A DNA stretch of 64,000 nt. Source: Atkinsonella hypoxylon. Its lineage: Eukaryota > Ascomycota > Sordariomycetes > Hypocreales > Clavicipitaceae. This document shows, in pieces, positions 22,506-33,401 of the stretch. A program made the translations under genes and the position numbers. A model generated the notes under the pieces. The model saw only the letters and a program-made list of their open reading frames with translations. It searched no databases and was not told the origin of the DNA. Each line of letters begins with the position of its first letter. Position 1 is the stretch's first letter. The stretch is taken from contig JFHB01000004.1 of the NCBI GenBank assembly GCA_000729835.1, forward strand, positions 372,001 to 436,000. The letters run 5' to 3'.

Positions 22506-25500
22506 ATGCAACAAGTCGGGCTTCCGTTTAGCAATGAGGATGGAGCTGAAGACTTGGTGACGGATGGCTTTCTGGTGCCCAACCTCGATACTCCCGGCGA
22601 CGAATTACAAACTCCAGCTTATGGCGACCAGCATCATCATGTTCAATTCTCTCAGCCGGGATTTGATGCTGGTGCAGAAGTCACAGGTAAAGTTCCTGCC
22701 GATATTTTCCTATGTAAAATTTGTGACCTATTTGGGGCCTAAGATTTCCGAATGGCGAGATATCTACGCAGACGGCGCCCGCTTTGACTGCATGTCGATG
22801 TCTACAACTAACTTATTGTAGATGATGGCCGAATCAATATCAATCTTCACACCAAGAATCGCAGGCTAGCAGATCTCTTGGCGCCGACAATCGACAACCA
22901 GATCGCGACATCCTCTGCTCTACCACCAGCATACATTCCTCCTGGCCTTGGCGCTGAGCCTGGCCAACCGCCTCCACCAGTTCTTAATATCGTCATTCAA
23001 ATTGTTGGCTCTCGGGGCGATGTACAGCCATTTGTGGCATTGGGGAAGTTTTTGAAAGAAACCTACAGGCACAGAGTCCGGATTGCGACCCACGCTACAT
23101 TCAGGTCGTTCGTGGAAGACAATGGCCTCGAGTTCTTCAGCATTGGTGGTAACCCAGCTGAACTGATGGCTTTCATGGTAAAATATCCTGGATTGATGCC
23201 TGGAATAGACGCGTTAAAGAACGGAGAAGTTAGAAAACGTCGCCGAGGAATAGAGGAGATGATGCTTGGGTGTTGGCGCTCTTGTATCGAGGCTGGAGAT
23301 GGGATGGGATCGCCCCTCGAACTACATCGACGTAACGAACCACTTGGCTTGTCAACCGGCATGCTGGGTGATGACCTTGTTCAACCGTTTGTTGCAGATG
23401 CCATCATCGCGAATCCTCCGAGTTTTGCTCATATTCATGTTGCTGAGAAGCTTGGCATCCCTCTCCATATGATGTTCACGTCAGTTCTGGGCCTGCAAGA
23501 AGAATTCACGATTTGATGATATACTGACTTGATATAGCATGCCTTGGTCTCCAACACGAGCGTTTCCTCATCCGTTGGCGAATATCCAATCCTCCAACGC
23601 TGACGATGTCATGACGAACTACATGACATACACACTAGTAGAAATGATGACTTGGCAAGGGCTGGGTGATATTATCAATAGGTTTAGAGAAAAGGCTCTT
23701 GACTTGCCGGGTTTATCGGTCATCTGGGCTCCTGGCCTATTGAACCGCCTGAAAATTCCTTACACATATTGCTGGTAAGCAGCCAGTTCAAGGCATATGT
23801 CATTGCCTTTCTCGCGATCGCTCACTAATATGATAGGTCCCCTGCGTTAATATCAAAACCGAACGACTGGGGGGTGCATATTGATGTGTCGGGATTTTAT
23901 TTTTTGAATTTAGCCTCATCTTATACCCCTGATCCAGAGTTGGCTGCATTTTTGGAAGCAGGTCCTCCAGTATATATTGGTTTTGGTTCAATAGTTGTCG
24001 ATGATCCAGATACAATGACTCGCCTCGTTTTTGACGCCATTCATTCGGCTGGCATTCGCGCTGTTGTCTCCAAAGGTTGGGGCGGATTGGGAGCCAATGA
24101 TGTTAAAATCCCAGATGGAGTCTTTATGCTTGGTAATGTGCCGCATGACTGGCTTTTTGACCGAGTCTCAGTAGTTGTACATCATGGAGGAGCTGGGACG
24201 ACTGCCGCAGGCATAAAAGCTGGGAAGCCTACTGTTGTTGTACCGTTCTTTGGTGACCAGCCATTCTGGGGTGCCATGATTGCGAGAGCTAATGCTGGTC
24301 CGAATCCAATTCATTACAAGGATCTCACAGCTGAGAAATTGGCTGAAGCGATCAAATCCTGCCTTCAACCGGATATTAGAGAGAAAGCCAAAGATTTGGG
24401 CAACAGGATTCGCAAAGAAGCAGGAACTGACGCTGGTGCAAGAAGTTTTCACAGACACATGGATATTGAAGCTATGCGTTGTTCAGTAGCACCAAGTCGT
24501 GTCGCCAGTTGGCGGATCAGAAGAACCAAAGTCCGCCTTAGTCCTTTGGCAATGTCGGTCCTCGTAGAAGCCGGTCTCCTGGAATACGAGGATGTAAAAC
24601 TGTAAGTCACAACTCCGGTCTAAGCTTCCTGATGTACAAACAGCTGATGTTCAACGGACACATACAGTTGTCGCCATAAAGAATACAACACGGAGAGCCA
24701 ACCTCCTGATCCAGTAACTGCAGGTGCTGCCTCCCTGATTGGTGACCTCAGTGGGATAGGTTTGGCCATCGCTGACATACCCCGTGAACTATTTACATCT
24801 CGCCGATCGAAAGACTCCCAAGGCTTGAACGCTTCTATGAGTGCCAAGTCATCTGGCAAACAAACTGCTACCACTACGAAAGCACTCTTTCAAACTGATT
24901 CAATCAACGCTGATTCATCGGGAAATGCTCTCTGTGGAGTGGCGAATTCAAGAACGGCGACAGCTGATTCTAATTTGCCACTTTCAGAATCACCGAGTGC
25001 TCTAAATTCTTCTCAGCAATTCTTGCAGGGCTCAATTCGCTCCACTACACCTGTCCAAGACACAGAGGCAGTCAGCTCCGGCACGCAGTTGAAAGCGCCG
25101 TCAAAATTCCGATTTTCTGGCGAAAAGTTGCGATCTGCTGGCTCTCGACGCGAGTCATCACACCGGGGTGTCAGACTTGATGCCACAGTTGTTGCTGGAC
25201 AAAGTGTTAGGCGTGCTGTATCAACAGGGTTGAAGACGCCAATGAATTTCTGCCTGGGCCTGAGCAAGGGATTCAGAAATATTCCCAGGCTCTACAACGA
25301 CGACACTGTTCGGCCACTGGAGAAAGTCACTGACCTGCCTAGTGGCGTCAAAATCGCAGGCAAAGAACTAGGACTCGGCTTCTTTGACGGGATTGCCGGC
25401 ATGGTCACGCAACCAATTAGAGGAGCAGAAAAGGACGGCGCAGGTGGTTTTGTTAAGGGCATCGGAAAAGGTATGGCCGGACTTATAGCTAAACCTGCAG

Positions 25501-26575
25501 CCGGTAAGTATCATTCCTTGATTTGAAGACCTGCCCAGCACTCCATGCTCATGATAGCTCAGGTATATGGGGATTCCCTGCATATATGATGCAAGGCGTA
25601 CACGCCGAAGTCAACAAGGTATTTTCGAGAAGCGTCACGAGTTATATCATTACTTCAAGAATTGACCAAGGAGCTCAAGACCTGAAGGCAGCTGGGGAAG
25701 AGGAGAAGAATGATATCATCATTCGCTGGCACAATATGAAATGGGACTTGGAGAATTTCTACTTACTGAAACGAAAGGAGCGAAATGCAGAGAGGGCAAC
25801 TGTTACGTCCAGCAGTTCCTCCAGCACCACGCATAACCTAGCTGAGGATGCAGTCTATGAGCAAGCCATCCGAGCTTCCGTGCGTGCGACATCGCGAGGC
25901 AATAAAGAGGAAGACGGCAAGATTGAAACAGCTATTCGGGAGAGTGTTAAGACGATTCGTGCACGGGATGCTGCTCTCAACCCTCCGACTGAAGCCGCTG
26001 AGCTTCCCGAGGCGGACACCAACATATTTTATGACAAAGATTACCAAATAACTGATGAAGAGTATCAAGAGATTATTGAAAAAGCCATTCAGCGAAGCTT
26101 AGCAGGCCAATCGGATGGCTTCAAAGCCAGGCAGGAACATGGCACCGCTGCAGCAGGCCCATCAAGTGAAGAGACAGGCTTGGCCCACAGCAGCGCGCCG
26201 ACAGCAGGTCAATATGATGCAGACCTGCTGCGAGCGATAGAGGAATCGAAAAACATGATGTCTCCTGCGCTTAAAGACGACGAAGCTGCTCTGCAGCAAG
26301 CTATCGAGACATCGAAGCAAGAGCTGAATCACCGACAAAGCCAACTACATGAGGAACAAATTGTCTTAGAATATATGAAGAAACAGAGCTTGGTTGAAGA
26401 AAGGTATCGACAAAGGCAGAACAAACGTACAGGGAAGGCAGCACCTGACGGGAAAATTGAAGAACAAGACGAGATTGATGAAGATTTGAAGCATGCCTTG
26501 GAGGAAAGCGCAAGGTTGCATAAGGGCATCAGGGGCCAACTTATAGATACGCAAGATCTAGCGGATACGGACTGA
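22506..26575 (+). CDS. Sterol glucosyltransferase-like protein with VPS13-like and UIM regions
   Basis: Six exons (22506-22686, 22822-23479, 23538-23774, 23837-24601, 24668-25503, 25563-26575) encode about 1229 residues. Residues 120-580 form a GT-B glycosyltransferase of the GT28/sterol glucosyltransferase type: glycine-rich IQIVGSRGDVQPFVALG at the start, and the UDP-sugar signature HHGGAGTTAAGIKAGKP near residue 474, followed by VPFFGDQPFWG. It should move glucose from UDP-glucose to ergosterol or a similar lipid. No PH/GRAM domain (as in Atg26) is seen. Near residues 855-905 lies GIAGMVTQPIRGAEKDGAGG with GIGKGMAGLIAKPAAGIWGF, which resembles the VPS13 C-terminal region. The tail carries about six UIM-like helices (LLRAIEESK, LQQAIETSK, LKHALEESA, EKAIQRSL, YEQAIRASV, ETAIRESV). 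The start is uncertain: coding-like sequence extends about 20 codons upstream of 22506, so a 5' exon near 22388 is possible. Confidence 0.88.
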
Positions 26576-27239
26576 GCGAATGAAATGGATGAGCTTACGG
26601 GACTATACAATGATACCTCGCGAAGGATTTCGTAGCATATTTGCTTACGATTCACTAAGTCTGCTTCGAGATTCTTTCATATGTCCTACGCAAGTCCCAA
26701 CGACAATAATTCGGTTGTGGACTTAAGCATGACGTATACGGACAGATTTTGAAGTGTTCTTTGTATTTACTTTTCTAAGATGGCACATGTTCCGTCCTTC
26801 CCGTCTCGTGTTCGCGGATTGACTTTGCAGATAGCAAGCGCGTAGAATACAATGCTTGGCTCTGCTTGGGCGCCTGCAGTTACCCAAGTAGGTATGTTAC
26901 ATCGTGAATAGGGAACGACCATAACCAAGACCGGACCAGGTCTTTTTCCATGCAAACTCAGCGCCATCGGCTACAAACCGTACAAGGCCCCACGAAGCCC
27001 TCCAACCCGCAGCATTCTGCCCGCCAGAAAACGAACGCTACTCCCAAACAAATGAAAAATAGAAAAAAAAAGGGGAGATCTACATCAAGAAGAGGATAAA
27101 AAAAAACTAATCAGCAACGATTATAAAATCACCTGATTGCAACAAGAACAGAGCGCCTGCATCGCGCAAGATATACAAACCATACATGACAAAAAAAAAA
27201 AAAAAACAGACAAAAGTAGTCCGACGTCCCATTCACTTC
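26576..27239. other. Spacer between convergent genes
   Basis: 3' flanks of the sterol glucosyltransferase and the zinc-ribbon gene. It contains A-rich tracts at 27061-27072 and 27102-27110 and a run of 16 A at 27191-27206, which reads as T on the zinc-ribbon gene strand just past its stop. No gene seen. Confidence 0.5.
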
Positions 27240-27679
27240 TCAACCATAACGCTGCTGTTCAGGAGGTGGTCCTTGTTGATTCCACTGCTGAGGCGGCGGA
27301 GGGACATGCTGTCCTCCACCCTGGTAGCTCCCACCTCCATTGGCCATGCCCATGACGTCCGGTCGGTTCTTGAGAGGTTGCTGAAAGTGGCAGATGTTGC
27401 AGCTGACGTCCTTGTAGCCTGAGATTGTAAACGGAATTACGGGCTGTAAATCAAAGGCGTGTTAGCACAAGGGAACGGTATCTGCCCATGCAACCACAAG
27501 GCCATGGTCAGAGAAGCGAGAGGAATTATGCGTACCACGAAGCAAAGTGTGAAAAAAGGACGGCTCTTGACGACGTGTCCCGCCATGTTTCCGCAATGGT
27601 GACATTGGAAGACCATTCCCTCGTATCCTGGGACTTTGCTGCGGAAGGTGTGCTCGCCGCACAGGAAGAAGAAAAACAT
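27240..27679 (-). CDS. Small zinc-ribbon protein
   Basis: Two exons, 27536-27679 and 27240-27443, separated by a 92-base intron, give 115 residues. The start MFFFFLCGEHTFRSKVPGYE is typical of a fungal zinc-ribbon family. Two metal-binding pairs are visible: CHHC at about residues 26-29 and CNIC about 36 residues later, after PVIPFTISGYKDVS. The C-terminal tail is low-complexity, rich in Gly, Pro and Gln (QGGGQHVPPPPQQWNQQG), ending in QRYG. Zinc ribbons of this kind often bind nucleic acid or protein partners, but no function is known to me for this family. Identity as a real gene is strong because both halves join in phase and both Cys pairs are kept. Confidence 0.9.
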
Positions 27680-28807
27680 GGTGAATCTCTGTACTGCGTG
27701 CAGTATGCAATAAGGTTAATGTCCGAGCAAATGTGCGCAAGCAGTCGGTATTGGAGCTGTTTCAGCGCCGGGGCGAGTGTCGGGGAGTCGTGGTCCGGAA
27801 TAAGGCAGCTTGGCTGTGATGAGGATGACGTCGTGAGGATGGTTGGCCGGAGGTTCAACCCAGGAGAGCGTCTGCGGGCCAAATGGTTGGTTGATCTCGT
27901 ACGTGAAGTGTAGTCGCAAGAATCGATTTGCAAAGATGGATGAGGTAGGTACCTAAGTACCTAGGTAGGTGTCCTGGATAACTAGTGGTGGGACCTGGGG
28001 ACGAGATTTTTTAGGCACCTAGGCACCTAGGTAGGTAGGTAGGTAGGTAGGTACCTACCTAGGTAGTTGGGTACCAGTGCTGAACTTTATGGTGCCTGTC
28101 ATCGACCCATAGTCGCTGCCGCTGCCATTGCCATGTTGCGCTAGACCGGATTCTGGTGACAGTTATATGCTTGGAAGCTCTGATACGACAGGACAAGCGT
28201 GGTCAAAGACCTCTCTGACAATTCTAAGCTGTCTAGCCATTGATATCAAGCTGGTCACTGTTAGCAGAATCCGGGTTGGCGCGCGATGGTACCAGGTGGG
28301 TCGATTAGGTACCCGGCAGGTAGCCTAGGCAGGCTGTGCCAGCATTCCGGTTTAGCCGCCAAGAGCACGCCCCAATGACGTTCGTTCAAGCGCAACCAGA
28401 CATTTAGGCGCATGCCATAGGTAGTCCTAGTTTCAATCTCCTCCGCACATGTGAAGGAGAATGGGTGTGCTTTTGAGGAAAGTCTAATGTAAAATTGATT
28501 CATCATTTGCTGAGTCGGCTGCTTCGTCGCTTTGTTGCTTTTGAATTTTGTTTGCCTCTTCTATATCTAAACCAAGCTTTTCTGCGGGATGGGCAGCTTG
28601 TCTTGTCTGTATATACTTGTCACCGCTTGCCAAATTAGGTCAGAAAAGGCCTCAACCCCACCCGCACGTTTTCTGTTGAAAACCCCGCCTATCGTCGATA
28701 CTTACCACGAGCAAAATAGTCACACTATAACTAGTCAGTATTGCAACCAAGCGCACTCTTCCGGCAGATCCAAAGTTTTTCAGGCCAGACGCAGTTTCCT
28801 CCGCGGC
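27680..28807. other. Divergent spacer with TAGGTACC repeats
   Basis: This region holds the promoters of the zinc-ribbon and aminotransferase genes. It carries dense TAGGTAGGTACCTA-type repeats at 27943-27971 and 28015-28073 and a weaker copy at 28297-28332. An ATG at 28589 is in frame with the downstream aminotransferase and could extend it by 73 residues. Confidence 0.6.
27943..28073. repeat. TAGGTAGGTACCTA repeat block
   Basis: Two blocks of interleaved TAGG and CCTA words (27943-27971 and 28015-28073) give repeats and self-complementary stretches, for example ACCTACCTAGGTAG near 28053. Seven successive AGGT units occur at about 28028-28052. Position is just upstream of the zinc-ribbon gene (start at 27679). 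Confidence 0.85.
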
Positions 28808-30112
28808 ATGCCCTCTAGATACGATATCACCTATTTTGGTGCCGGTCCTGCAGCTCTTCCTACTGCGGTAATCGAGGATGCTGCTCAGGCTCTTATTAAT
28901 TACCAAGACAGCGGCTTAGGCCTCGCTGAGCATTCACACCGGTCGGCAATAGCTACGGCCATCATCAACAAGACCAAAGATGACCTGGCGTCCTACCTTG
29001 ACATCCCCGATGATTACGAGATTCTCTTCATGCATGGTGGTGGATCAGGACAGTTTGCCGCTCTGGCTTACAACTTTGCTGGCGCTTGGGTTGCGCACAA
29101 ATATCGGGAACTCGGTAGCTCAATTCCAGAGCTCAAATCGGCCGTAAGGAATTTGAAGATGGACTACATTGTCACTGGCGGTTGGTCACAGAAGGCTGCA
29201 GCTGAAGCTGAGCGACTCTTTGGCCCGGAACATGTTAATATTGCGGCCGATAGCCGGAATGGGAACAGTGGCAGGTTTGGAACGATTCCAGAGGAGAGTA
29301 CCTGGAATCTTTCTCAAGATTCCGCTATTGTCTACTATTGTGATAACGAGACGGTCGATGGCGTTGAGTTTCCTGGGTTTCCCAAGTCCCTTGAGCCGGG
29401 ATCCGAGGGTCCGATAGTTGTGGCCGACATGAGCTCTAATATTCTTTCAAGGACGATCCCGATCAAAAACTTCGCAGCAATCTTCTTCGGCGCCCAAAAA
29501 AACCTTGGAACAACTGGAATCACTGTTGTAGTCGTTAACAAAAGGTTCCTACCTCCTACAATATCTCAGCCTCCTGCAGCTTTGATGAGAGAGCTGGGTC
29601 TGCCTATCCCGCCTCGCATATTTGAGTATGAGACTATTATGAAGAATAATAGCCTTTATAACACACTTAGCATCTTTGAGTAAGTATAACCTTCCTAAAT
29701 GAAATGTAAGCTAACCAATTTCGTTAGTGTATACATTGCAGGTCAGGTCTTGAACAGGCTGCTGCTCCAAAGTCCTAAGGTGCAAGGACAGCAATGTATA
29801 GCCGAAGAGAAGGCTCAACTAATCTACAAATCTCTCGAGGCCTACCCTGATGTCTACAAGATCATCCCTGATAAGACGGTGCGGTCACGTATGAATATCT
29901 GCTTTAGGGTCGAGGGAGGCGATTCTATCGAGGAGTCCTTCGTAAAGGAGGCTGCTGCCCTAGGGCTAACTGGGCTGAAAGGACATCGTTCGGTCGGAGG
30001 CATCCGAGCGAGTAATTACAATTCTATCTCCTTCGAGGGTGCAGAGAAGCTTGCCAGATTTATTGGCACTTTCGCGTCGCAACACAAGGGATCTACAGTA
30101 AACGTGCAGTAG
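28808..30112 (+). CDS. ser1: Phosphoserine aminotransferase
   Basis: This PLP enzyme converts 3-phosphohydroxypyruvate and glutamate to phosphoserine and 2-oxoglutarate, the second step of serine synthesis. Exons 28808-29679 and 29728-30112 (48-base intron) give 418 residues. Family landmarks: ITYFGAGPAALP at the start, GLGLAEHSHRS, LFMHGGGSGQF (PLP phosphate region), VDGVEFPGFP, IVVADMSSNILSR, and the PLP-lysine motif FGAQKNLGTTGI. The end has VRSRMNICFRV and LKGHRSVGGIRASNYN. Some usually conserved sites differ (GGWSQKA for GSWSLKA, MHGGGSGQF for MQGGGTGEF), so this could be a diverged second copy. Start 28808 was chosen because it matches the family N-terminus; an in-frame ATG at 28589 would add 73 residues of unknown nature. 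Confidence 0.92.
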
Positions 30113-30659
30113 TCAATTCTAGACTTGCAATAGGAGCTAAACCTAAATCGGAAGATAGACCTTTCCACTTAAAATTTTGCTAGAGAGTGACATTGTCTTG
30201 ATTTTATGGACTACATCTCTATACTATGACACTACCTGGTTACTTATATGTATTGCTAACTAGATCCTTAAGCTAATTGTGCCCTCTTACATAGTGTTGG
30301 CAAACACTCACTCTGCAGCAAAAAAAAAAAAAAAAAGTAGCAAGGTATACAACGGCCCACCTGTCTCTCCCGTTTTGGTTTAGCTCCTACGGCATGCTTA
30401 TGGAGATAATAACACTCCGCCCACGTAACTTCACACCATTACCGCAAGTTGACTGCTCTTTTTTCCCCCCTAATCCAGGAAGAAAGAGAAAATTGTTGCG
30501 CTTCATGTATCATTAGCCTAGACTCGCTGGCTCGCTCGATAACCCCAATCCCAGCTGGAGCCAAAAAAAAATCCCCATGATTTTCAGACCGACCCGACAC
30601 TGAGCTTTCACCATCACCGTCCACATCGCCCACTCTTGCCATCCCGGCCGCAAGGCCAG
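30113..30659. other. Intergenic spacer
   Basis: 550 bases between the aminotransferase stop and the Rpp1 start. A run of 17 A lies at 30320-30336. The last 200 bases are pyrimidine-rich and likely the Rpp1 leader. No gene seen. Confidence 0.5.
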
Positions 30660-31580
30660 ATGTACGACCTCAACATCGCGTGGTCTCCCTCCACACCACC
30701 CGAGCGCCTCCTGCAGACCCTATCGCTCGCCTCGTCACTAGGCTACTCGACCGTGGCCCTCAGCCACACCCTCGAGCTCCCATTCCCGGCAAATCCCACC
30801 TCGCCGTTCCCCACGATCCCCGAGGCCACGCCCTCGCGGCAGCTTCCCACTGTGCTCCGGCGCGCAACACTGCCTCTCGCCGATCCCGCCGCCTCGAACT
30901 ACCGCCTCGCCTCGCTCGCAAGCGCATATGACCTCCTTGCCATCCGCCCGCTGACAGAGAAGGCCTTCCAGAATGCCTGTCTCATGCTCGACATTCCCAT
31001 CATCTCTCTCGACCTCACCACCCATTTCCCCTTTCACTTCCGACCGAAACCTTGCATGGCGGCCGTCGCAAGAGGCGTCCGGTTCGAAATATGCTATGCC
31101 CAGCTTCTGAATGCCGACAGCAGAGGCCGCGCAAACTTCATCTCCAATGCTACGAGTTTGATACGCGTCACGCGCGGCCGGGGACTCTTCCTCAGCAGCG
31201 AGGCCAAGGCGGCGCTTAGTCTGCGCGGACCTGCTGATGTCGTTAACCTCCTCAGTGTATGGGGGCTAGCGAAGGAGAAGGGACTGGATGGTCTGAGATC
31301 GATCCCTCGGAGCGTCGTGGTCAATGAAGGCATGAAAAGGAATGGGTTCCGTGGCGTCATCAACGTTGTTCAGGTGGCTACCAAGGGAGACTCCGGTATT
31401 TCAATGGGACAGTCGGAAGATAGCGGACAGGGCACAGGGATCGACACGGACCAGGGTGGGAAACTGTCAAAGAACCAGAAACGGAAGAATGGAGATGTAG
31501 ATGGACAACCTCTTAGCAAACGACAGGCAAAGAAGATGAAGCTTGTAGCGCGGGCTACTGAAGGTAACAAGAAAGATTGA
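30660..31580 (+). CDS. rpp1: RNase P/MRP subunit Rpp1 (p30)
   Basis: Rpp1/p30 is a protein subunit of nuclear RNase P and RNase MRP, which process tRNA 5' ends and pre-rRNA. The gene is a single exon of 306 residues. It starts MYDLNIAWSP at the first true ATG (30660) and folds as a PHP-like TIM barrel: LASSLGYSTVALSHTLELPF, YDLLAIRPLTEKAFQNACL, IISLDLTTHFPFHFRPKPCM and the family signature RGVRFEICYAQLL, then RGRANFISNATSLIRVTRGRG. The last 60 residues are a Lys-rich tail (KLSKNQKRKN, SKRQAKKMKL), a likely nuclear/nucleolar signal. The 5' half is unusually C-rich in third positions compared with neighbouring genes. Confidence 0.95.
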   Translation: MYDLNIAWSPSTPPERLLQTLSLASSLGYSTVALSHTLELPFPANPTSPFPTIPEATPSRQLPTVLRRATLPLADPAASNYRLASLASAYDLLAIRPLTEKAFQNACLMLDIPIISLDLTTHFPFHFRPKPCMAAVARGVRFEICYAQLLNADSRGRANFISNATSLIRVTRGRGLFLSSEAKAALSLRGPADVVNLLSVWGLAKEKGLDGLRSIPRSVVVNEGMKRNGFRGVINVVQVATKGDSGISMGQSEDSGQGTGIDTDQGGKLSKNQKRKNGDVDGQPLSKRQAKKMKLVARATEGNKKD

Positions 31581-31855
31581 ACCGACTTGACGTCTGAATG
31601 AGGACAAATTCGGGATTGGGATAACATGATGGCGAGCTTATGATACCCGAGAGCGATAGGGCGACTCTCCTGATTTTGGTTACTATACTTCACATCAGCC
31701 ATTCTTTTGCTTTATTAACAAGCAGTGCACATGTCTACCCTAGAAAACCATTGTTTATGGAATTAATCCATATAGACTATCCAACTCTCTCTACGTATTA
31801 TATTATGAAACGACCATGGCACCATTTACGAAGCCTGACTCGTGGGTTGTGCCTC

Positions 31856-33401
31856 CTAGTTCAAGTTACCGAGATTCAGGACACTTTTCAAGCTGTGGCC
31901 AGACAGTCCAACGGCAGGCTGTTCTGGGGCAATGACGCCAGGTCCAGGGGTTGTGCCAGGAGCCACAGCCGAATTCTTGCCAGCTGCCACAGAAGAAGTG
32001 AGCCCACCGAGAGCGAGCGATTCTGCAGGACGTGAGGGCGAAGGAGTACTTCTCGGAGATGCAATTGCAGATGAAGAAGACACGGCTGAGGTGGTTGAAA
32101 CAGTCGAAGATGAGCCTCGAGATGAGTCAATTGGTGTTGCCGTGACAGTCGCTGATATGGCCGATTCGGCAGGTCCTGAAGTTGCTCCCACTGCTGGAGG
32201 AGAAGCAGGTGCGTTCACCGACCAGGTCGTTTTAGGAAGGGCAGATTCAGCAATGGGAATCGTCGAAACTCCAACTCCATTTCCATTGTCGTTGGTAGTT
32301 GGCAACGCTTCTGCCTGCGTACGACTTTCAAGTTTGGCTGTAGAGCCGATGACTCTGATGTTCGACTGGGTTGTCCCATCACAGATGACCTGTGGAATCC
32401 CTTGCGTGGCAATGAAACATTGCTTAACTCTGCCTATGGGTTTAGACTGCAACGGTCTTTCATGAGTAAGATGCTACTTATATCCAATATCTTAGGGCAC
32501 TTGTTACGTACTGCGCTTAAGTCTTGTCCATTACCTTGCCCGCCTCCAATTATGACCAAAACATCATCTGCCGCAGTGCTATTCCCCTGGTTTTGCCCGC
32601 CGGTAGCTGGTGGTTGTGGCAGTTGTTCTTGCGGCGGCTTGGCCTGCTATGCTGTTAATGATTTTGCTAAAATAGAGTTTGAGGATGTTCAATGAAATCG
32701 CACGTACAGCGCAACTAGCTGTAATAGTCTGTGTAACAGTGTTTGCTGGCCCCGTGATAGTTACGGTTGAAACAGCTCCGCCGTTTGCTTGGGTTGCCAA
32801 CTGAGTGACCGTGACCGTGACAGTGGCTGGAGGCCCTACGGATGCAGTCCCTTGTGTGGTGACCGTCACAGTTGTAACTCTGAGCCTAGACATTGTCACG
32901 TTAGCAGCCTTAAATCAAAATGCCGAATTTATGGTTACATACCCTTCAAAGCCAATAGTTGTCGCTTCCTTCACAACGATGGGAGGTTGTTGGTTATCGG
33001 GCGGCTGCTGATCTTTAAAAAGCTGTTGGCCATTGTAAGGTTGCTGTCCATCGCGCCGCTGCCGCCCACTTGACGCGTTGTTGGCGTCGGTCTTTGGCCT
33101 GAGCGGTGTGGAATATGTCTGGATCTGGACACCAGATTTAACGACATCATCACCTCCCCCGAGCGTCATGAATTCTCGAGCGGTGCGGGAACTAACGTTC
33201 ACCTCATCGGGGCCATTGCTGCCTTCCAGCCTTCTTACTAGTCCCTGTCTCCGGGCACGATAATTCCAAGGTCCGGCCTAATGGTTCATTAGTTCCACTT
33301 CCTGAATATAGAATTCCATCTGGTTGAGTAAAAATTTGATCAAGTATACGTACTTGTGCGACAGTCGGAATAGTAAGAATATATAAGGTGGTCACCTTCA
33401 T
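31856..33401 (-). CDS. Ser/Thr-rich putative secreted protein, family unknown
   Basis: Five exons (33354-33401, 32943-33277, 32708-32885, 32535-32643, 31856-32433) join in phase to give about 415 residues. The first 16 residues (MKVTTLYILTIPTVAQ) resemble a short signal peptide with a possible cut after AQA. Then follow a polar Gln/Asp-rich part (GQQPYNGQQLFKDQQPPDNQ), a Thr/Val block (VTVTTQGTASVGPPATVTVT) of the kind common in fungal wall proteins, a short Pro/Gln region, a possible small folded part with two Cys (QCFIATQGIPQVICDGTTQS), and a long Ser/Ala/Thr/Pro tail suited to O-glycosylation. No GPI-type hydrophobic end is visible. I do not recognise the family. Exon phases support a real gene, but the model is less certain than others here. 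Confidence 0.62.

Noticed and set aside
27488..27913. 141-codon plus-strand open frame over the zinc-ribbon gene
   Set aside because: It is the antisense shadow of the zinc-ribbon exon and its promoter.
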